This document shows positions 48,390 to 59,100 of a stretch of DNA of 64,000 nt, piece by piece. The position numbers were made by a program, and so were the translations under genes. The first letter of the stretch is position 1; every line of letters starts with the position of its first letter. Origin of the DNA: Candidatus Vesicomyosocius sp. SY067_SCS001 (GTDB lineage Bacteria; Pseudomonadota; Gammaproteobacteria; PS1; Pseudothioglobaceae); the NCBI RefSeq assembly GCF_014706615.1, contig NZ_CP054877.1, forward strand, positions 620,001 through 684,000, written 5' to 3'. The notes beneath the pieces are model-generated. The model saw only the letters and a list, made by a program, of their open reading frames with translations. It did no database searches and was not told where the DNA came from.

Positions 48390-48974
48390 TTACTGCTTAA
48401 TTTTCAAATCTTGAGGTGAATTTAAGTTCGTAAACATATTTACTTGATCTGAAAAATTGACTTTTTGTGCATGATTATTCTCAAACCACACACTCATCTT
48501 ACGGTTACCTTGTTCTAAAAATTTACTCAAATTATCTTTTAAATTGACACTAACTAATGAAAAAGTAGGATGCATTTTTTGCCCTTGCATTGCTACACAA
48601 ATATTAACACCAGGTTGCTTCATATTTTTTAATAATCTAGCTACAAGACTTTGATTAATAAAGGGTCCATCACATGGTACAATCAACAAATATTTTGTCT
48701 TAACCTTATTCAGAGCAGATAAAATACCAGCAAGTGGCCCCTGAAACCCAGGGAAACTATCGGTAACAACCTCACCAAATCTTTGATACTCACTAATATT
48801 TCTATTAGCACTTATTAATATACTACACACATCTTGATGAACAATATCAACCACATAACTAATCAAAGGTTTACCGTTAAATAAAATTAAACCCTTATCC
48901 TTATGATCCATACGTATGGATTGACCCCCTGCAAGTATAACAACAGTTATATCACTTTTAACAATGTTTTTCAT
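48390..48974 (-). CDS. mobA: Molybdenum cofactor guanylyltransferase MobA
   Basis: Adds GMP to molybdopterin, giving the bis-MGD form that NarG needs. The nucleotide-binding TVVILAGGQSIRMDHKDKGL is near residue 10, and VPCDGPFINQSLVARLL follows. I start at ATG 48974 (194 aa), the family-like N-terminus; the frame is open to 49016. It is convergent with moaE and divergent from moeA. Confidence 0.9.
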   Translation of the reverse strand: MKNIVKSDITVVILAGGQSIRMDHKDKGLILFNGKPLISYVVDIVHQDVCSILISANRNISEYQRFGEVVTDSFPGFQGPLAGILSALNKVKTKYLLIVPCDGPFINQSLVARLLKNMKQPGVNICVAMQGQKMHPTFSLVSVNLKDNLSKFLEQGNRKMSVWFENNHAQKVNFSDQVNMFTNLNSPQDLKIKQ

Positions 48975-49052
48975 ATGAGTTGTATTAGTGTCAAATGTAT
49001 AAGCTATATGATACAATCAAAAAATTAACTTTAATTATGAACTATAAAATTT

Positions 49053-50324
49053 ATGATAGATAACCAACAACAAATTAATTATGAAAATAATCAAACACCA
49101 GAATTTTTACCTTCTATTAATAATGCTTTAGAAAAATTAATAAGCTTTGCCAAAGTTATTGATAGTACTCAACTAATAGAACTCGATGACGCATTAAATA
49201 GAATTCTAGCTGTTGATATACACGCCAATATTTCTGTCCCTAGTTTTGATAATTCTGCTATGGACGGTTACGCTATTAATCTTAAAGAAAGTCAAATAAA
49301 CACACCTGGTAAGTTTGTATTTGAAATTACCGATTGTATTTCTGCAGGTAATACAGGAAGTGTACTAAAAACAGGCTGTGCAGCACGTATATTTACAGGT
49401 GCACCTATACCAAATGGCGCTAATACAGTACTCGTGCAAGAGGAGTGTAAGGTAATTAAAAACAAATTAAAAATTAAAGTTGATCGACCTATTCTACTTA
49501 ATGAAAATATTAGACCTATAGGTAATGACATTCAGTCAGGTCATGTTATTCTATCCAAAGGAAAACAACTACAACCACAAGATATTGCACTAATTTCCTC
49601 CATAGGAATAGGAAATTTTGAAGTATTTAATAAAATTAAAGTCGGTGTTTTTTTTACAGGTGATGAGTTAATCAAGCCTGGAAATACATTACAACAAGGA
49701 CAAATTTTTAACTCTAATCGTTATTTATTAGTAGCACTATTAAACAAGCTTAGTTGTAACATTATCAACTTAGGCAATATTAAAGATACTCTTAATGCCA
49801 CTTGTGATGCATTAGAAACATTAAAATCTGATTGTGATTTAATTATAACTACAGGTGGAGTGTCTATTGGAGATAAAGATTATATTAAACCTGCTATAGA
49901 AAAACTAGGACAATTAAAACTTTGGCGTATTAAGATAAAACCAGGAAAACCAATTGCTTTTGGCAATATAGGACATTGCACTTTTATTGGACTACCAGGC
50001 AATCCAGTCTCCGCCATGGTAACTTTTTTACTCTTTGCTCGGCCTTTTATTAAAAAAATTCAAGGTGCAAATCACTATTTAAACACCGCTTTGAAAACTA
50101 AAACAAACTTTGATTGGCATAAACCTAAACCAAGATGTGAATTTATACGTGTATGCCTTGACCGTACAACATTTCCTGCCAAAGCAAATATATATACAAA
50201 ACAAGGATCCAACATACTTAGTTCCATGGTATGGGCAGATGGACTAATGGAAATTCCAGAAAAAACTACTTTTAAAAAAGGGAAGATATTAAATTTTTAT
50301 CCACTTAATGAGATGTTGTCATGA
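49053..50324 (+). CDS. moeA: Molybdopterin molybdenumtransferase MoeA
   Basis: Inserts molybdate into adenylated molybdopterin. SVPSFDNSAMDGYAI near residue 63, IFTGAPIPNGANTVLVQEE, DLIITTGGVSIGDKDYIKP and FIGLPGNPVSAMVTFLLF are the conserved blocks. 423 aa is normal. It overlaps moaC by 4 bases. Confidence 0.96.
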   Translation: MIDNQQQINYENNQTPEFLPSINNALEKLISFAKVIDSTQLIELDDALNRILAVDIHANISVPSFDNSAMDGYAINLKESQINTPGKFVFEITDCISAGNTGSVLKTGCAARIFTGAPIPNGANTVLVQEECKVIKNKLKIKVDRPILLNENIRPIGNDIQSGHVILSKGKQLQPQDIALISSIGIGNFEVFNKIKVGVFFTGDELIKPGNTLQQGQIFNSNRYLLVALLNKLSCNIINLGNIKDTLNATCDALETLKSDCDLIITTGGVSIGDKDYIKPAIEKLGQLKLWRIKIKPGKPIAFGNIGHCTFIGLPGNPVSAMVTFLLFARPFIKKIQGANHYLNTALKTKTNFDWHKPKPRCEFIRVCLDRTTFPAKANIYTKQGSNILSSMVWADGLMEIPEKTTFKKGKILNFYPLNEMLS

Positions 50325-50827
50325 ATAACAAACAACACATAGTAATCCAAACAGATAAATTATCTCATATAAACAATAAAGGAGAAAGCAATATGGTGGA
50401 TATTTCCAACAAAAATACCACCAAACGTATTGCTAAAGCAACTGCAAAAGTAATAATGAAATTAAAAACCTTGCAAAAAATAAAAGATAATGATTTTAAA
50501 AAAGGTGATGTATTATCAGTTGCAAGAATTGCTGGTATCATGGCAGCAAAACAAACCCATCATCTTATTCCAATGTGTCATAGTCTTAATCTTTCAAAAA
50601 TTAATATTGATTTTAGGTTTGTTAAAAATGGTATACAAATTATTACATTAGCTAAACTAAACGCTAAAACTGGCGTAGAAATGGAAGCACTTACCGCAGC
50701 AAGTATAGCAGCACTAACTATTTATGATATGTGTAAATCAGTTGATCGTTTTATCAAAATTCAAGATATTCAATTATTAGAAAAACAAGGTGGAAAATCT
50801 GGTTATTGGAAACTTGAATATGTTTAA
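50321..50827 (+). CDS. moaC: Cyclic pyranopterin monophosphate synthase MoaC
   Basis: Second enzyme of Moco synthesis, with MoaA. MVDISNKNTTKRIAKATAKV near residue 25, LIPMCHSL with the active-site histidine, KTGVEMEALTAASIAALTIY and DMCKSVD are conserved. A GGAG six bases before the internal ATG (50393) could mark a shorter start. 168 aa as given. It overlaps moaA by 8 bases. Confidence 0.95.
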   Translation: MNNKQHIVIQTDKLSHINNKGESNMVDISNKNTTKRIAKATAKVIMKLKTLQKIKDNDFKKGDVLSVARIAGIMAAKQTHHLIPMCHSLNLSKINIDFRFVKNGIQIITLAKLNAKTGVEMEALTAASIAALTIYDMCKSVDRFIKIQDIQLLEKQGGKSGYWKLEYV

Positions 50828-51815
50828 ATTAATTGACAAATTTGGTAGAAAAATTAACTACCTAAGACTTTCAGTAACTGAGCACTGTAACTACCGATGT
50901 TTCTATTGTCGTGATAATAAATATACACCATACTGTAAACGTGAAGATATTCTAAGTTATAGAGATATTGAAAGAATCGTTCAACTTTTTGCACAATTGG
51001 GAATTACTAAAGTTAGATTAACAGGTGGTGAGCCTCTACTACGAAAAGACCTCTATAAAATAGCTAGAATTATCAGCCATATTGATGGTATTAATGATGT
51101 ACCTTTATCAACTAATGCACATCTTTTAAAAAAGTTCGCTAAAAAGCTTTACCAAAATGGCATTAATAGAGTGAATATTTCTATTGATTCACTCATTCCT
51201 AAAAAGTTCGAAGAAATCACTCGTGGCGGGGATTTAATAGAAGTTATTAAAGGTATTGATACAGCAATACAAGTAAATATGAGACCAATCAAAATTAATA
51301 TGGTAACCATGCGTGGAGTTAATGATAATGAAATAGAATCAATGATTGATTTTGCCATTAATAAGGGGATTGATATTCGCTTTATTGAAACCATGCCAAT
51401 TGGATTAACAGGTATAAAAATACTTACTAACCACATTAGTGAAAAAAACATTCTTACTAAAATAAATAATCACCTAAACAATAAGTTAGTTCCAATTGCA
51501 TCTAGTGATATCGATGGCCCTGCCCATAATTTTAAAATTATGGGAACGAACTCTACAATAGGGACAATTAGCGCCATGTCAAACCATTTTTGCCAAACTT
51601 GCAATCGTGTTAGACTTACTGCTAAGGGGGATTTAATCCTATGCTTAGGACAAAAAGATTCAATTTCTTTAAGAGATACACTACACTCAAACTTAACAGA
51701 TGATCAAATTAAAAACATAATTATAAATGCAATTAATAAAAAACCTGAAAAACATGAGTTCAATTCTATTGTTGACAATATTAGCAACCGACAAATGGTA
51801 GAAATTGGCGGATAA
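50820..51815 (+). CDS. moaA: GTP 3',8-cyclase MoaA
   Basis: Radical SAM enzyme starting Moco synthesis from GTP. The cluster CNYRCFYCRDNK is near residue 23, RLTGGEPLLRKDL follows, and the second cluster is in FCQTCNRVRLTAKGDLILCLG. It ends with the conserved GlyGly. I start at ATG 50820 (331 aa), inside the end of moaC, where the family N-terminus begins. Confidence 0.95.
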   Translation: MFKLIDKFGRKINYLRLSVTEHCNYRCFYCRDNKYTPYCKREDILSYRDIERIVQLFAQLGITKVRLTGGEPLLRKDLYKIARIISHIDGINDVPLSTNAHLLKKFAKKLYQNGINRVNISIDSLIPKKFEEITRGGDLIEVIKGIDTAIQVNMRPIKINMVTMRGVNDNEIESMIDFAINKGIDIRFIETMPIGLTGIKILTNHISEKNILTKINNHLNNKLVPIASSDIDGPAHNFKIMGTNSTIGTISAMSNHFCQTCNRVRLTAKGDLILCLGQKDSISLRDTLHSNLTDDQIKNIIINAINKKPEKHEFNSIVDNISNRQMVEIGG

Positions 51816-51833
51816 AATAATACTTAAAAATTT

Positions 51834-52070
51834 ATGAAAATTTTATATTTTGCCTCACTTAAAGAATCACTAAATCTATCTAGTGATAAGATTATTCTTG
51901 CTGATAACACTACAATAACACAACTAAGAACACAACTCATTAACAAATATGGAAAACATAACTTTCCAAGTAACACCATTTGTGCGGTTAATCAAGAAAT
52001 TGCCAATGATGCAGTTATTATTAACAAAACAGATGAAGTAGCTTTTTATCCCCCAGTTACTGGTGGATAA
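51834..52070 (+). CDS. moaD: Molybdopterin synthase sulfur carrier subunit MoaD
   Basis: Ubiquitin-fold carrier, 78 aa, that receives sulfur at its C-terminal Gly-Gly (YPPVTGG). MKILYFASLKESL at the N-terminus is typical. MoeB, which activates it, is not in the window. Confidence 0.93.
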   Translation: MKILYFASLKESLNLSSDKIILADNTTITQLRTQLINKYGKHNFPSNTICAVNQEIANDAVIINKTDEVAFYPPVTGG

Positions 52071-52781
52071 AATAATATCTTTAATTTCTTACAGATTAAC
52101 CTGACTAAAAATAATCTTCAAACAGGTTTTTATTTCTAAAACAGCCTACTTTAATAGCAAATAATATGAAATAATTAAAAATAGACATAACAACAAAGAC
52201 ATAATTTAATGGATATAATACTTTATTATCAATATACCCTTACATTGTAAAAACATACATAGTAGCGAATATAAAGCGAAAAAGTATAGCGTATTAATAA
52301 CCAACTAAAGATAATTATATGTACTAATGTAGTTACACAGATAAAAAGCTACAGTTTGTAACTAGCTCAACAACTAATATAGATAAAAAAATACAGCTAT
52401 AGCAATTACTATAAATTATCTGATAACCGATATTAATAATTCTTTATTACTTCAACTTTGTTAGTAGTTCAAATAATCACAATATAATTAAATTCAACAT
52501 TAAAGCCTTTATTCAGCACTTCAACCACTTGAAAATTTCACAAGTTTATTTTACATATCCATAAGAAAATAAGTTAAATAATTCAGCTTTAGAAAAGTTT
52601 CTATTTAAACTAAAATAAATCGATATTTATTTTAGTTGTATGAAGGAATATCAGGAACAACGCTATGTGTATTATAATCACTCTTAATAGAATTAAATAT
52701 ATTCCAAATAACCATACATTAGTATTATATTTTCTAACTTAATCAACTCTAAGCTATTTCTTTATGATTAATGTTAATATA
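52071..52781. other. Non-coding spacer between convergent moaD and the nar operon
   Basis: 711 AT-rich bases without a recognisable gene. A perfect 13-bp inverted repeat lies at 52608-52637. Confidence 0.5.
52608..52637. repeat. Perfect 13-bp inverted repeat
   Basis: AACTAAAATAAAT (52608-52620), loop CGAT, ATTTATTTTAGTT (52625-52637). It lies about 145 bases after the nar operon end. Confidence 0.9.
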
Positions 52782-53234
52782 TTATATTTTGATATTAATA
52801 ACACTAGGATCTTTGAAGTCAAACCCTTGTATATTTGCATCTATAGCAAGCATCTTAATGTATTCATTAATACCAGAAACTGTTGATTGATTTTGTAAAT
52901 ATTCTTTGATATACACCTTTACCATTTCAAATGGTAGTGTTTCACCTCTTTCTTTATCTAAAAATTTAATTTTATTATTATCATAATAACGCTTACAGAA
53001 TTCTACATTTGCTGTAGGAATAACTATATTATCACTTAACAGTTGATTAATTTTCTCCTCCTCATTAGGAGTATTTTTTTTAATACCAACTGCCTGCAAT
53101 AATAATTGTTGAACAACTAAGGCTTGTGCTGCTTTAAAAATAACTTCTTTTACATTTATAGCATCTGTTTGATATTGCATTTCTTGAAATACATCATCAT
53201 CACTAATTCGCACGTGGTTGACTTTAATAGACAT
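52782..53234 (-). CDS. nar-operon PpiC-family protein lacking its parvulin domain
   Basis: 150 aa. PpiC-type isomerases often follow narI (as in Pseudomonas). Here the N-terminal helical part (VIFKAAQALVVQQLLLQAVG, then FCKRYYDNNKIKF) joins directly to the family's C-terminal helices (ERGETLPFEMVKVYIKEYLQ ... YIKMLAIDANIQGFDF). The isomerase domain of about 90 residues that belongs between them is absent, and the frame is kept. A pure chaperone role for nitrate reductase assembly is possible. It follows narI by 6 bases. Confidence 0.75.
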   Translation of the reverse strand: MSIKVNHVRISDDDVFQEMQYQTDAINVKEVIFKAAQALVVQQLLLQAVGIKKNTPNEEEKINQLLSDNIVIPTANVEFCKRYYDNNKIKFLDKERGETLPFEMVKVYIKEYLQNQSTVSGINEYIKMLAIDANIQGFDFKDPSVINIKI

Positions 53235-53240
53235 AATTAC

Positions 53241-53921
53241 CTATCTTCTTCTTACTATTTGATAATTTGTACGAGTTAAATATTGTATAGGCACACTCCA
53301 AATATGCACTAATCGAGTAAATGGGAAAATAGCAAAAAGAGTCATACCTAAAACTAAATGTAACTTAAATACCCAAGCCTCAGAAACAATAAAATCAGCA
53401 GCCCCCATTCTAAAAGAAGTGATATATTGTGCCCAATTTGCTAAAGCAATCATTGAACTACCATCTAAATGTTGTGCTGAATAAGGAACAGTTAACAAGC
53501 CTAGTAATAATTGTGTAAATAAATAGATCAAAATAAAGGTATCACTAAACTTACTGGTTTTTCTAATACGTTTATCAAACAAGCGTCTATTTAATAAAAT
53601 TAACATACCAACTAAGCACATTGTGCCAAAAACACTACCAGCGATCATTGCTATTATCTGCTTAGTACCAGCACTCATAAATGGATGATACACCCATTCT
53701 GGGGTTAATAAACCAACAAAATGACCAAAGAATAATAAGATTATTCCAATATGGAATAAATTACTGCCCCATAACATTCCTTTTTTTCGTAATAATTGTG
53801 ACGAATCTGCTTTCCAAGTATATTGATCTCTGTCATAACGTAGTGCACTGCCTACAATAAACATAGTCATAGCAACATAAGGATAGTAACCAAAAAAAAA
53901 CTGATCTAAAAAAGTATTCAT
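53241..53921 (-). CDS. narI: Respiratory nitrate reductase gamma subunit NarI
   Basis: Cytochrome b subunit that takes electrons from quinol. 226 aa with five helices. Heme-ligand histidines are seen in LFHIGIILLFFGHFVGLL and in FKLHLVLGMTLFAIFPFTRLVHIW. The N-terminal FFGYYPYVAMTMFIVGS is typical. It ends the narGHJI core. Confidence 0.95.
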   Translation of the reverse strand: MNTFLDQFFFGYYPYVAMTMFIVGSALRYDRDQYTWKADSSQLLRKKGMLWGSNLFHIGIILLFFGHFVGLLTPEWVYHPFMSAGTKQIIAMIAGSVFGTMCLVGMLILLNRRLFDKRIRKTSKFSDTFILIYLFTQLLLGLLTVPYSAQHLDGSSMIALANWAQYITSFRMGAADFIVSEAWVFKLHLVLGMTLFAIFPFTRLVHIWSVPIQYLTRTNYQIVRRR

Positions 53922-53936
53922 AATATACCTCCGTGT

Positions 53937-54593
53937 TTAATTTATTGTTACATTAGTTTCACAAGCACTACACTCTGACGAATCACCACTAAACGCTTCT
54001 TGTTCTTGCCATAACTCATCTAATTCATCCAATGTTTCTGGCTCTTTTGGGCTATTTTCTATCGCCTCTGCTACTTTAAATTGATTTGCTTTAATGTTAG
54101 ATAATTCTTCTAATGCAGAAAAGATAATTTGATAAGGAGATTTATTCTTTTTAAGATGACCACCGATCAAAGCAATAATATCAACCGTATCCCCTAATGA
54201 GGTTATCGCCTCTTGAACATCACATAAAGACAAATACTCTAAAAATAATGGCAAATAATCAGGCAATTCTTTCTTGTCAATAAATAAATTCTTCTTTGCA
54301 TACATATCAATCAAGTCAACCATAGCCTGACCACGATCACGTGATTCACCATGAATATGCTCAAATAAATTTAAACAATGAATACGACTTCTATCAAAAG
54401 TTACCACAAAACGCTCTTGCAACTCTAAAAGATCTTTATTTTTATAATCCTCTATAAAAGACAATAATTCTTTAATCTTCTTTTTAGATAACAAAGATTC
54501 TTGCTTTAAAACCTCAGCAAGCTCATCAATATTTTTATAAACATTAATATTCGGATAAGACAATAAAACAGCTAAAACTTTAAGTGTTTTCAT
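53937..54593 (-). CDS. narJ: Nitrate reductase molybdenum cofactor assembly chaperone NarJ
   Basis: Binds the NarG N-terminus while cofactors are inserted. 218 aa, all helical. KVLAVLLSYPN at the start and FVVTFDRSRIHCLNLFEHIH then GESRDRGQAMVDL near residue 66 are the family signature; the end is acidic and has CSACE. It overlaps narH by 4 bases. Confidence 0.92.
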   Translation of the reverse strand: MKTLKVLAVLLSYPNINVYKNIDELAEVLKQESLLSKKKIKELLSFIEDYKNKDLLELQERFVVTFDRSRIHCLNLFEHIHGESRDRGQAMVDLIDMYAKKNLFIDKKELPDYLPLFLEYLSLCDVQEAITSLGDTVDIIALIGGHLKKNKSPYQIIFSALEELSNIKANQFKVAEAIENSPKEPETLDELDELWQEQEAFSGDSSECSACETNVTIN

Positions 54594-56131
54594 GGAATGT
54601 TTCCATTCATTGTATTAGAATGTGTTTTACCCCCAAATAAAGTAGCTGTTGTAGAACCTTCAGAACAACCATTGCCAAAGCTAAATCCACAAGAAGATCT
54701 AGTATCAAAAGCAATTTCATTATCAAAAGGCATCTCTCCTGCATATTCTTTATGGTTAGTAGGAATTACAAATCTATCTTCATAAGCAGCCAGTGCCATA
54801 GTTCTATACATATCATCAACCATATCTTCTGTCAAATCTACCTCATCCAATACCTCAGTTAAAATAACGTTATCAACACGCTTTGCGCGCATAAAGTTAC
54901 GCATAGCAATCATTCTCTTTAAAGCAAATATAATAGGCTTATCATCACCTGCTGTAAGCATATTTGCCAAATAACGAATTGGGATACGCAACTCTTCAAC
55001 ATTTGGAATAGGGCCTCGATTGTTAATTACACCCTTTTCAATTGCGTTCTGAATTGGAGATAATGGTGGTATATACCAAACCATAGGTAATGTTCTATAT
55101 TCAGGATGTAACGGAAAAGCCACTTTCCAGTCAATTGCCATTTTATAAACAGGAGAGTTTTGAGCAGCCTCCATCCAACTGTCAGGTATACCGTCTTTTT
55201 TAGCTTCTGCTTGAATGAATTCATCGTTTGGATCTAAGAACATCTTTAACTGAGCTTCATATAAATCTTTTTCATCGCTCATGTTAGCCATTTCTTCAAT
55301 TTTATCCGCATCATAAAGAATAACTCCTAATGAACGAATTCTACCAACACAGGTTTCAGAACAAACTGTTGGCTCTCCAGATTCTATTCTTGGGTAACAA
55401 AATGTACATTTTTCTGACTTACCAGACTGCCAATTGTAATAAATCTTTTTGTAAGGACAAGCGCTAACACACATTCTCCAACCACGACATTTATCTTGGT
55501 CAATTAGGACAATACCATCTTCTTCACGTTTATAAATAGCGCCAGATGGACATGCAGCCACGCAAGATGGATTAAGACAATGTTCACACAAGCGTGGTAA
55601 ATACATCATAAATGTATTTTCAAATTGACCATAAATCTCTTTTTCTATAGTTTTAAAATTATAATCTTTTGAACGTTTTTTAAACTCACCACCTAAAATT
55701 TCCTCCCAGTTAGGACCCCATTCTGGTTTTTCCATAACTTCACCAGTAATCATAGAGTGTGGCCTTGCCACAGGTGGTGTAATCATTTCAGGTGCATTTT
55801 GCAAATGAGCATAATTAAACGTAAACGGCTCGTAGTAATCATCAATTTCAGGTAAATCAGGATTAGCAAATATTTTTGCTAATAATCTAAATTTACCCCC
55901 AATTTTAGGTTGTAATTTACCATTTTTAGAAACCCATCCACCATTCCATTTATCTTGATTTTCCCAATCTACAGGGTAACCAATACCAGGTTTTGTTTCT
56001 ACATTATTAAACCAAGCATACTCAACACCTTGACGTGAAGTCCATACATTTTTACAAGTAACTGAGCACGTATGACAACCAATACACTTGTCCAAATTTA
56101 AAACCATTCCTATTTGTGCTCTTATTCTCAT
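54590..56131 (-). CDS. narH: Respiratory nitrate reductase beta subunit NarH
   Basis: Iron-sulfur subunit passing electrons from NarI to NarG. 513 aa. Cysteine motifs: CIGCHTCSVTC near 16, CEHCLNPSCVAACPSGA near 182, CRGWRMCVSACPYKK near 215 (Trp replaces one Cys, as in the [3Fe-4S] site) and CTFCYPR with CSETC. The C-terminus SCGFSFGNGCSEG is less conserved. It follows narG by 3 bases. Confidence 0.96.
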   Translation of the reverse strand: MRIRAQIGMVLNLDKCIGCHTCSVTCKNVWTSRQGVEYAWFNNVETKPGIGYPVDWENQDKWNGGWVSKNGKLQPKIGGKFRLLAKIFANPDLPEIDDYYEPFTFNYAHLQNAPEMITPPVARPHSMITGEVMEKPEWGPNWEEILGGEFKKRSKDYNFKTIEKEIYGQFENTFMMYLPRLCEHCLNPSCVAACPSGAIYKREEDGIVLIDQDKCRGWRMCVSACPYKKIYYNWQSGKSEKCTFCYPRIESGEPTVCSETCVGRIRSLGVILYDADKIEEMANMSDEKDLYEAQLKMFLDPNDEFIQAEAKKDGIPDSWMEAAQNSPVYKMAIDWKVAFPLHPEYRTLPMVWYIPPLSPIQNAIEKGVINNRGPIPNVEELRIPIRYLANMLTAGDDKPIIFALKRMIAMRNFMRAKRVDNVILTEVLDEVDLTEDMVDDMYRTMALAAYEDRFVIPTNHKEYAGEMPFDNEIAFDTRSSCGFSFGNGCSEGSTTATLFGGKTHSNTMNGNIP

Positions 56132-56134
56132 GAG

Positions 56135-59100
56135 TTATATTCTTTTTGCTGGTTCATCTTTCCAATCTACCTTATTCATTTTACGCACAACTACAAATTC
56201 ATCACGATTAGAACCTACTGTACCATAATAGTTAAATCCATAAGATAATTGTGCATAACCACCAATCATATGGGTGGGTTTAGTAATCGTTCTAGTAACA
56301 GAATTATGAATACCCCCCCTAAATCCTGATTTTTCTGCTATAGGCGTAGTAGTAATTTTTTCTTGAGCATGATACATAAGCGCCATACCTTCTGGCACTC
56401 TTTGTGATACAACCGCTCTAGCAGCAATCGTACCATTAGAATTATACAACTCAATCCAATCATTATCTTCAACATTAATTTTTTGAGCATCGACTTCACT
56501 TATCCATACTACTGGACCACCACGATTAAGTGTGAGCATTAATAAGTTATCAGAATAAGTTGAATGAATACCCCATTTCTGATGTGGTGTAATCCAGTTT
56601 AATACAACTTGAGAACGTCCATCGTTCTTTTCATTGATAATAGGTTCAACTGTTCTAGTATTAATAGGCGGCTTATAAGTGCATAAATTCTCACCAAAAT
56701 CTATCATCCATTTATGGTCTTGGTAAAACTGCTGTCTACCCGTTAATGTCCTCCAAGGAATATATTCGTGCACATTAATATAACCTGCATTATAACTAAC
56801 ATGTTCATCTTCAAGACCAGACCAAATAGGTGATGAAATAATTTTTCTAGGTTGTGCTTGAATATCTCTATAACGAATCTGCTCATCTTCTTTTGATTTC
56901 GCTAGATGCGTATGATCTTTACCTGTTATTTTACCTAATGATTTCCAAGCTTTAACAGCAACTTTACCATTAGTTTCAGGAGCTAAAGATAAAATTACTT
57001 CGGTTGCATCAATATCAGTTTCTATTTTAGGAAGACCTTTAGACACTCCTTCTTCTTTAACAATTTTATTTAAATCACCTAAAGAAGTAACTTCATCTTC
57101 AGTATTCCATTCAATACCTTTACCACCATTACCCATCTTAGACATTAGTGGTCCTAATGAGGTAAACTTTTTGTAAGTATCTGGATAATTCCTTTCAACT
57201 TCAATAAAATTTGGCATTGTTTTACCAGGAATAGCCTCACACTCACCATCAAACCAAGCTTTAACATCAGTTGCCTGAGCCATTTCTTCCGACGTATCAT
57301 GCAAAATAGGTACAGCAACAATATCCTTTTCTTTTCCTAAATGTCCAGGACAAAGTTCTGAGAATTTTTTAGCTAACCCTTTATAAATTTCCCAATCACT
57401 TCTTGATTCCCACGCAGGATCTACTGCTTTAGACAACGGATGAATAAATGGATGCATATCTGAAGTATTTAGATCGTTCTTTTCATACCATGTTGCTGAT
57501 GGTAAAACAATATCTGAATACAAACAAGTAGTTGACATCCTAAAATCTAATGTTACAAGTAAATCAACCTTACCTTCTACGCCTTCACGCCACTTAACCT
57601 CAGATGGTTTTTTATCTGTCTCTTTGCCTAAAACTGCATTTTGTGCACCTAATAAATATTTTAATAAATACTCATGTCCTTTACCACTAGAACCTAGTAT
57701 ATTAGAACGCCATATAAACATATTATGAGGAAAATTTTTTGGATTATCAGGATCTTCACAAGAAAATTTTAAGTCCTTAGACTTAAGTTTCTGAACAATA
57801 TAATCTTTAACATTTATGCCTGCTTCTTCTGCTTGCTTAGTAATTTCTAATGGATTATCTTCGAACTGTGGCGCCGAAGGTAACCAACCCATTTTTTCAC
57901 TGCGAACATTGCAATCTATTATAGAATAGTTTTTCCATTCTGTCTTATCAGTTAGTGGAGATAAAATCTCATCAACCTCTAATTTTTCATATCTCCATTG
58001 ACTAGAATGGTTATAAAAGAATGAAGTTCCGTTCATTTGGCGAGGTGGACGATGCCAATCTAGAGCGAATGCTAATGGTAACCATCCTGTTTGTGGACGT
58101 AGTTTTTCTTGACCTACATAATGAGACCAACCACCACCAGATTTACCAATACAGCCACACATCATTAACATATTAATAATACCACGATAGATCATATCCA
58201 TATGGTACCAATGATTAATAGCAGCACCTAAAATAACCATCGACTTGCCTTGTGTTTTATCTGCATTTTCTGAAAATTCTCTAGCAATACGCACAGTTTG
58301 CTCTCTTGGAACTCCTGTTACTTTTTCATTCCAAGCTGGCGTATAAGGCACATCATCATCAAATGAAGCAGCAACATTGTCACCACCTAATCCTTGGTCA
58401 ACACTATAATTTGCCATCATTAAATCAAACACTGTTGAAACTTTAACTTCATTACCATTAACCAAAGTTAACTGTCTAATTGGAACATTTCTCATTAAAA
58501 TAGGATTATGAGCTGTATTTGTAAATATTTCTTGATCATGGGCTTTGTTATTAAAATATGGAAATCCAACGGATATAATCTCATCATTATTATCTTTTAA
58601 AGTAATTTTTGGATCAATATCCGCACCATTCATAGCATTTTTATTTTCAATATTCCACTTACCAGAACCATCCCAACGAAATCCTATCGTTCCTGTTGGA
58701 GTAACAATTTCATTAGTATTTTGATCAATCAGTAGTGGTTTCCATTCGGTGTTATCTTTTTCGCCTAAAGCGCCATGAATATCCGAAGCTCGAAGAGTTC
58801 TTCCAGGTACAAATACCTCTTTTTTTTCTTCCAATATTACCAAAAATGGCATATCTGTATATTGCTTGATATAATTAGTAAAATATTTACTTTTATTGGT
58901 TAAATGATACTCTTTTAGGATAACATGTCCCATTGTCATAGCAAGCGCTGCATCTGTACCTTGAGTTGGACTCATCCACTCATCAGAAAGCTTAGCAACT
59001 TCACTAAAATCAGGTGTTACTGCAATAGTTTTAGTACCATTGTACCGAGATTCCGTAAAAAAATGAGCATCTGGAGTACGAGTTTGAGGAATATTAGAGC

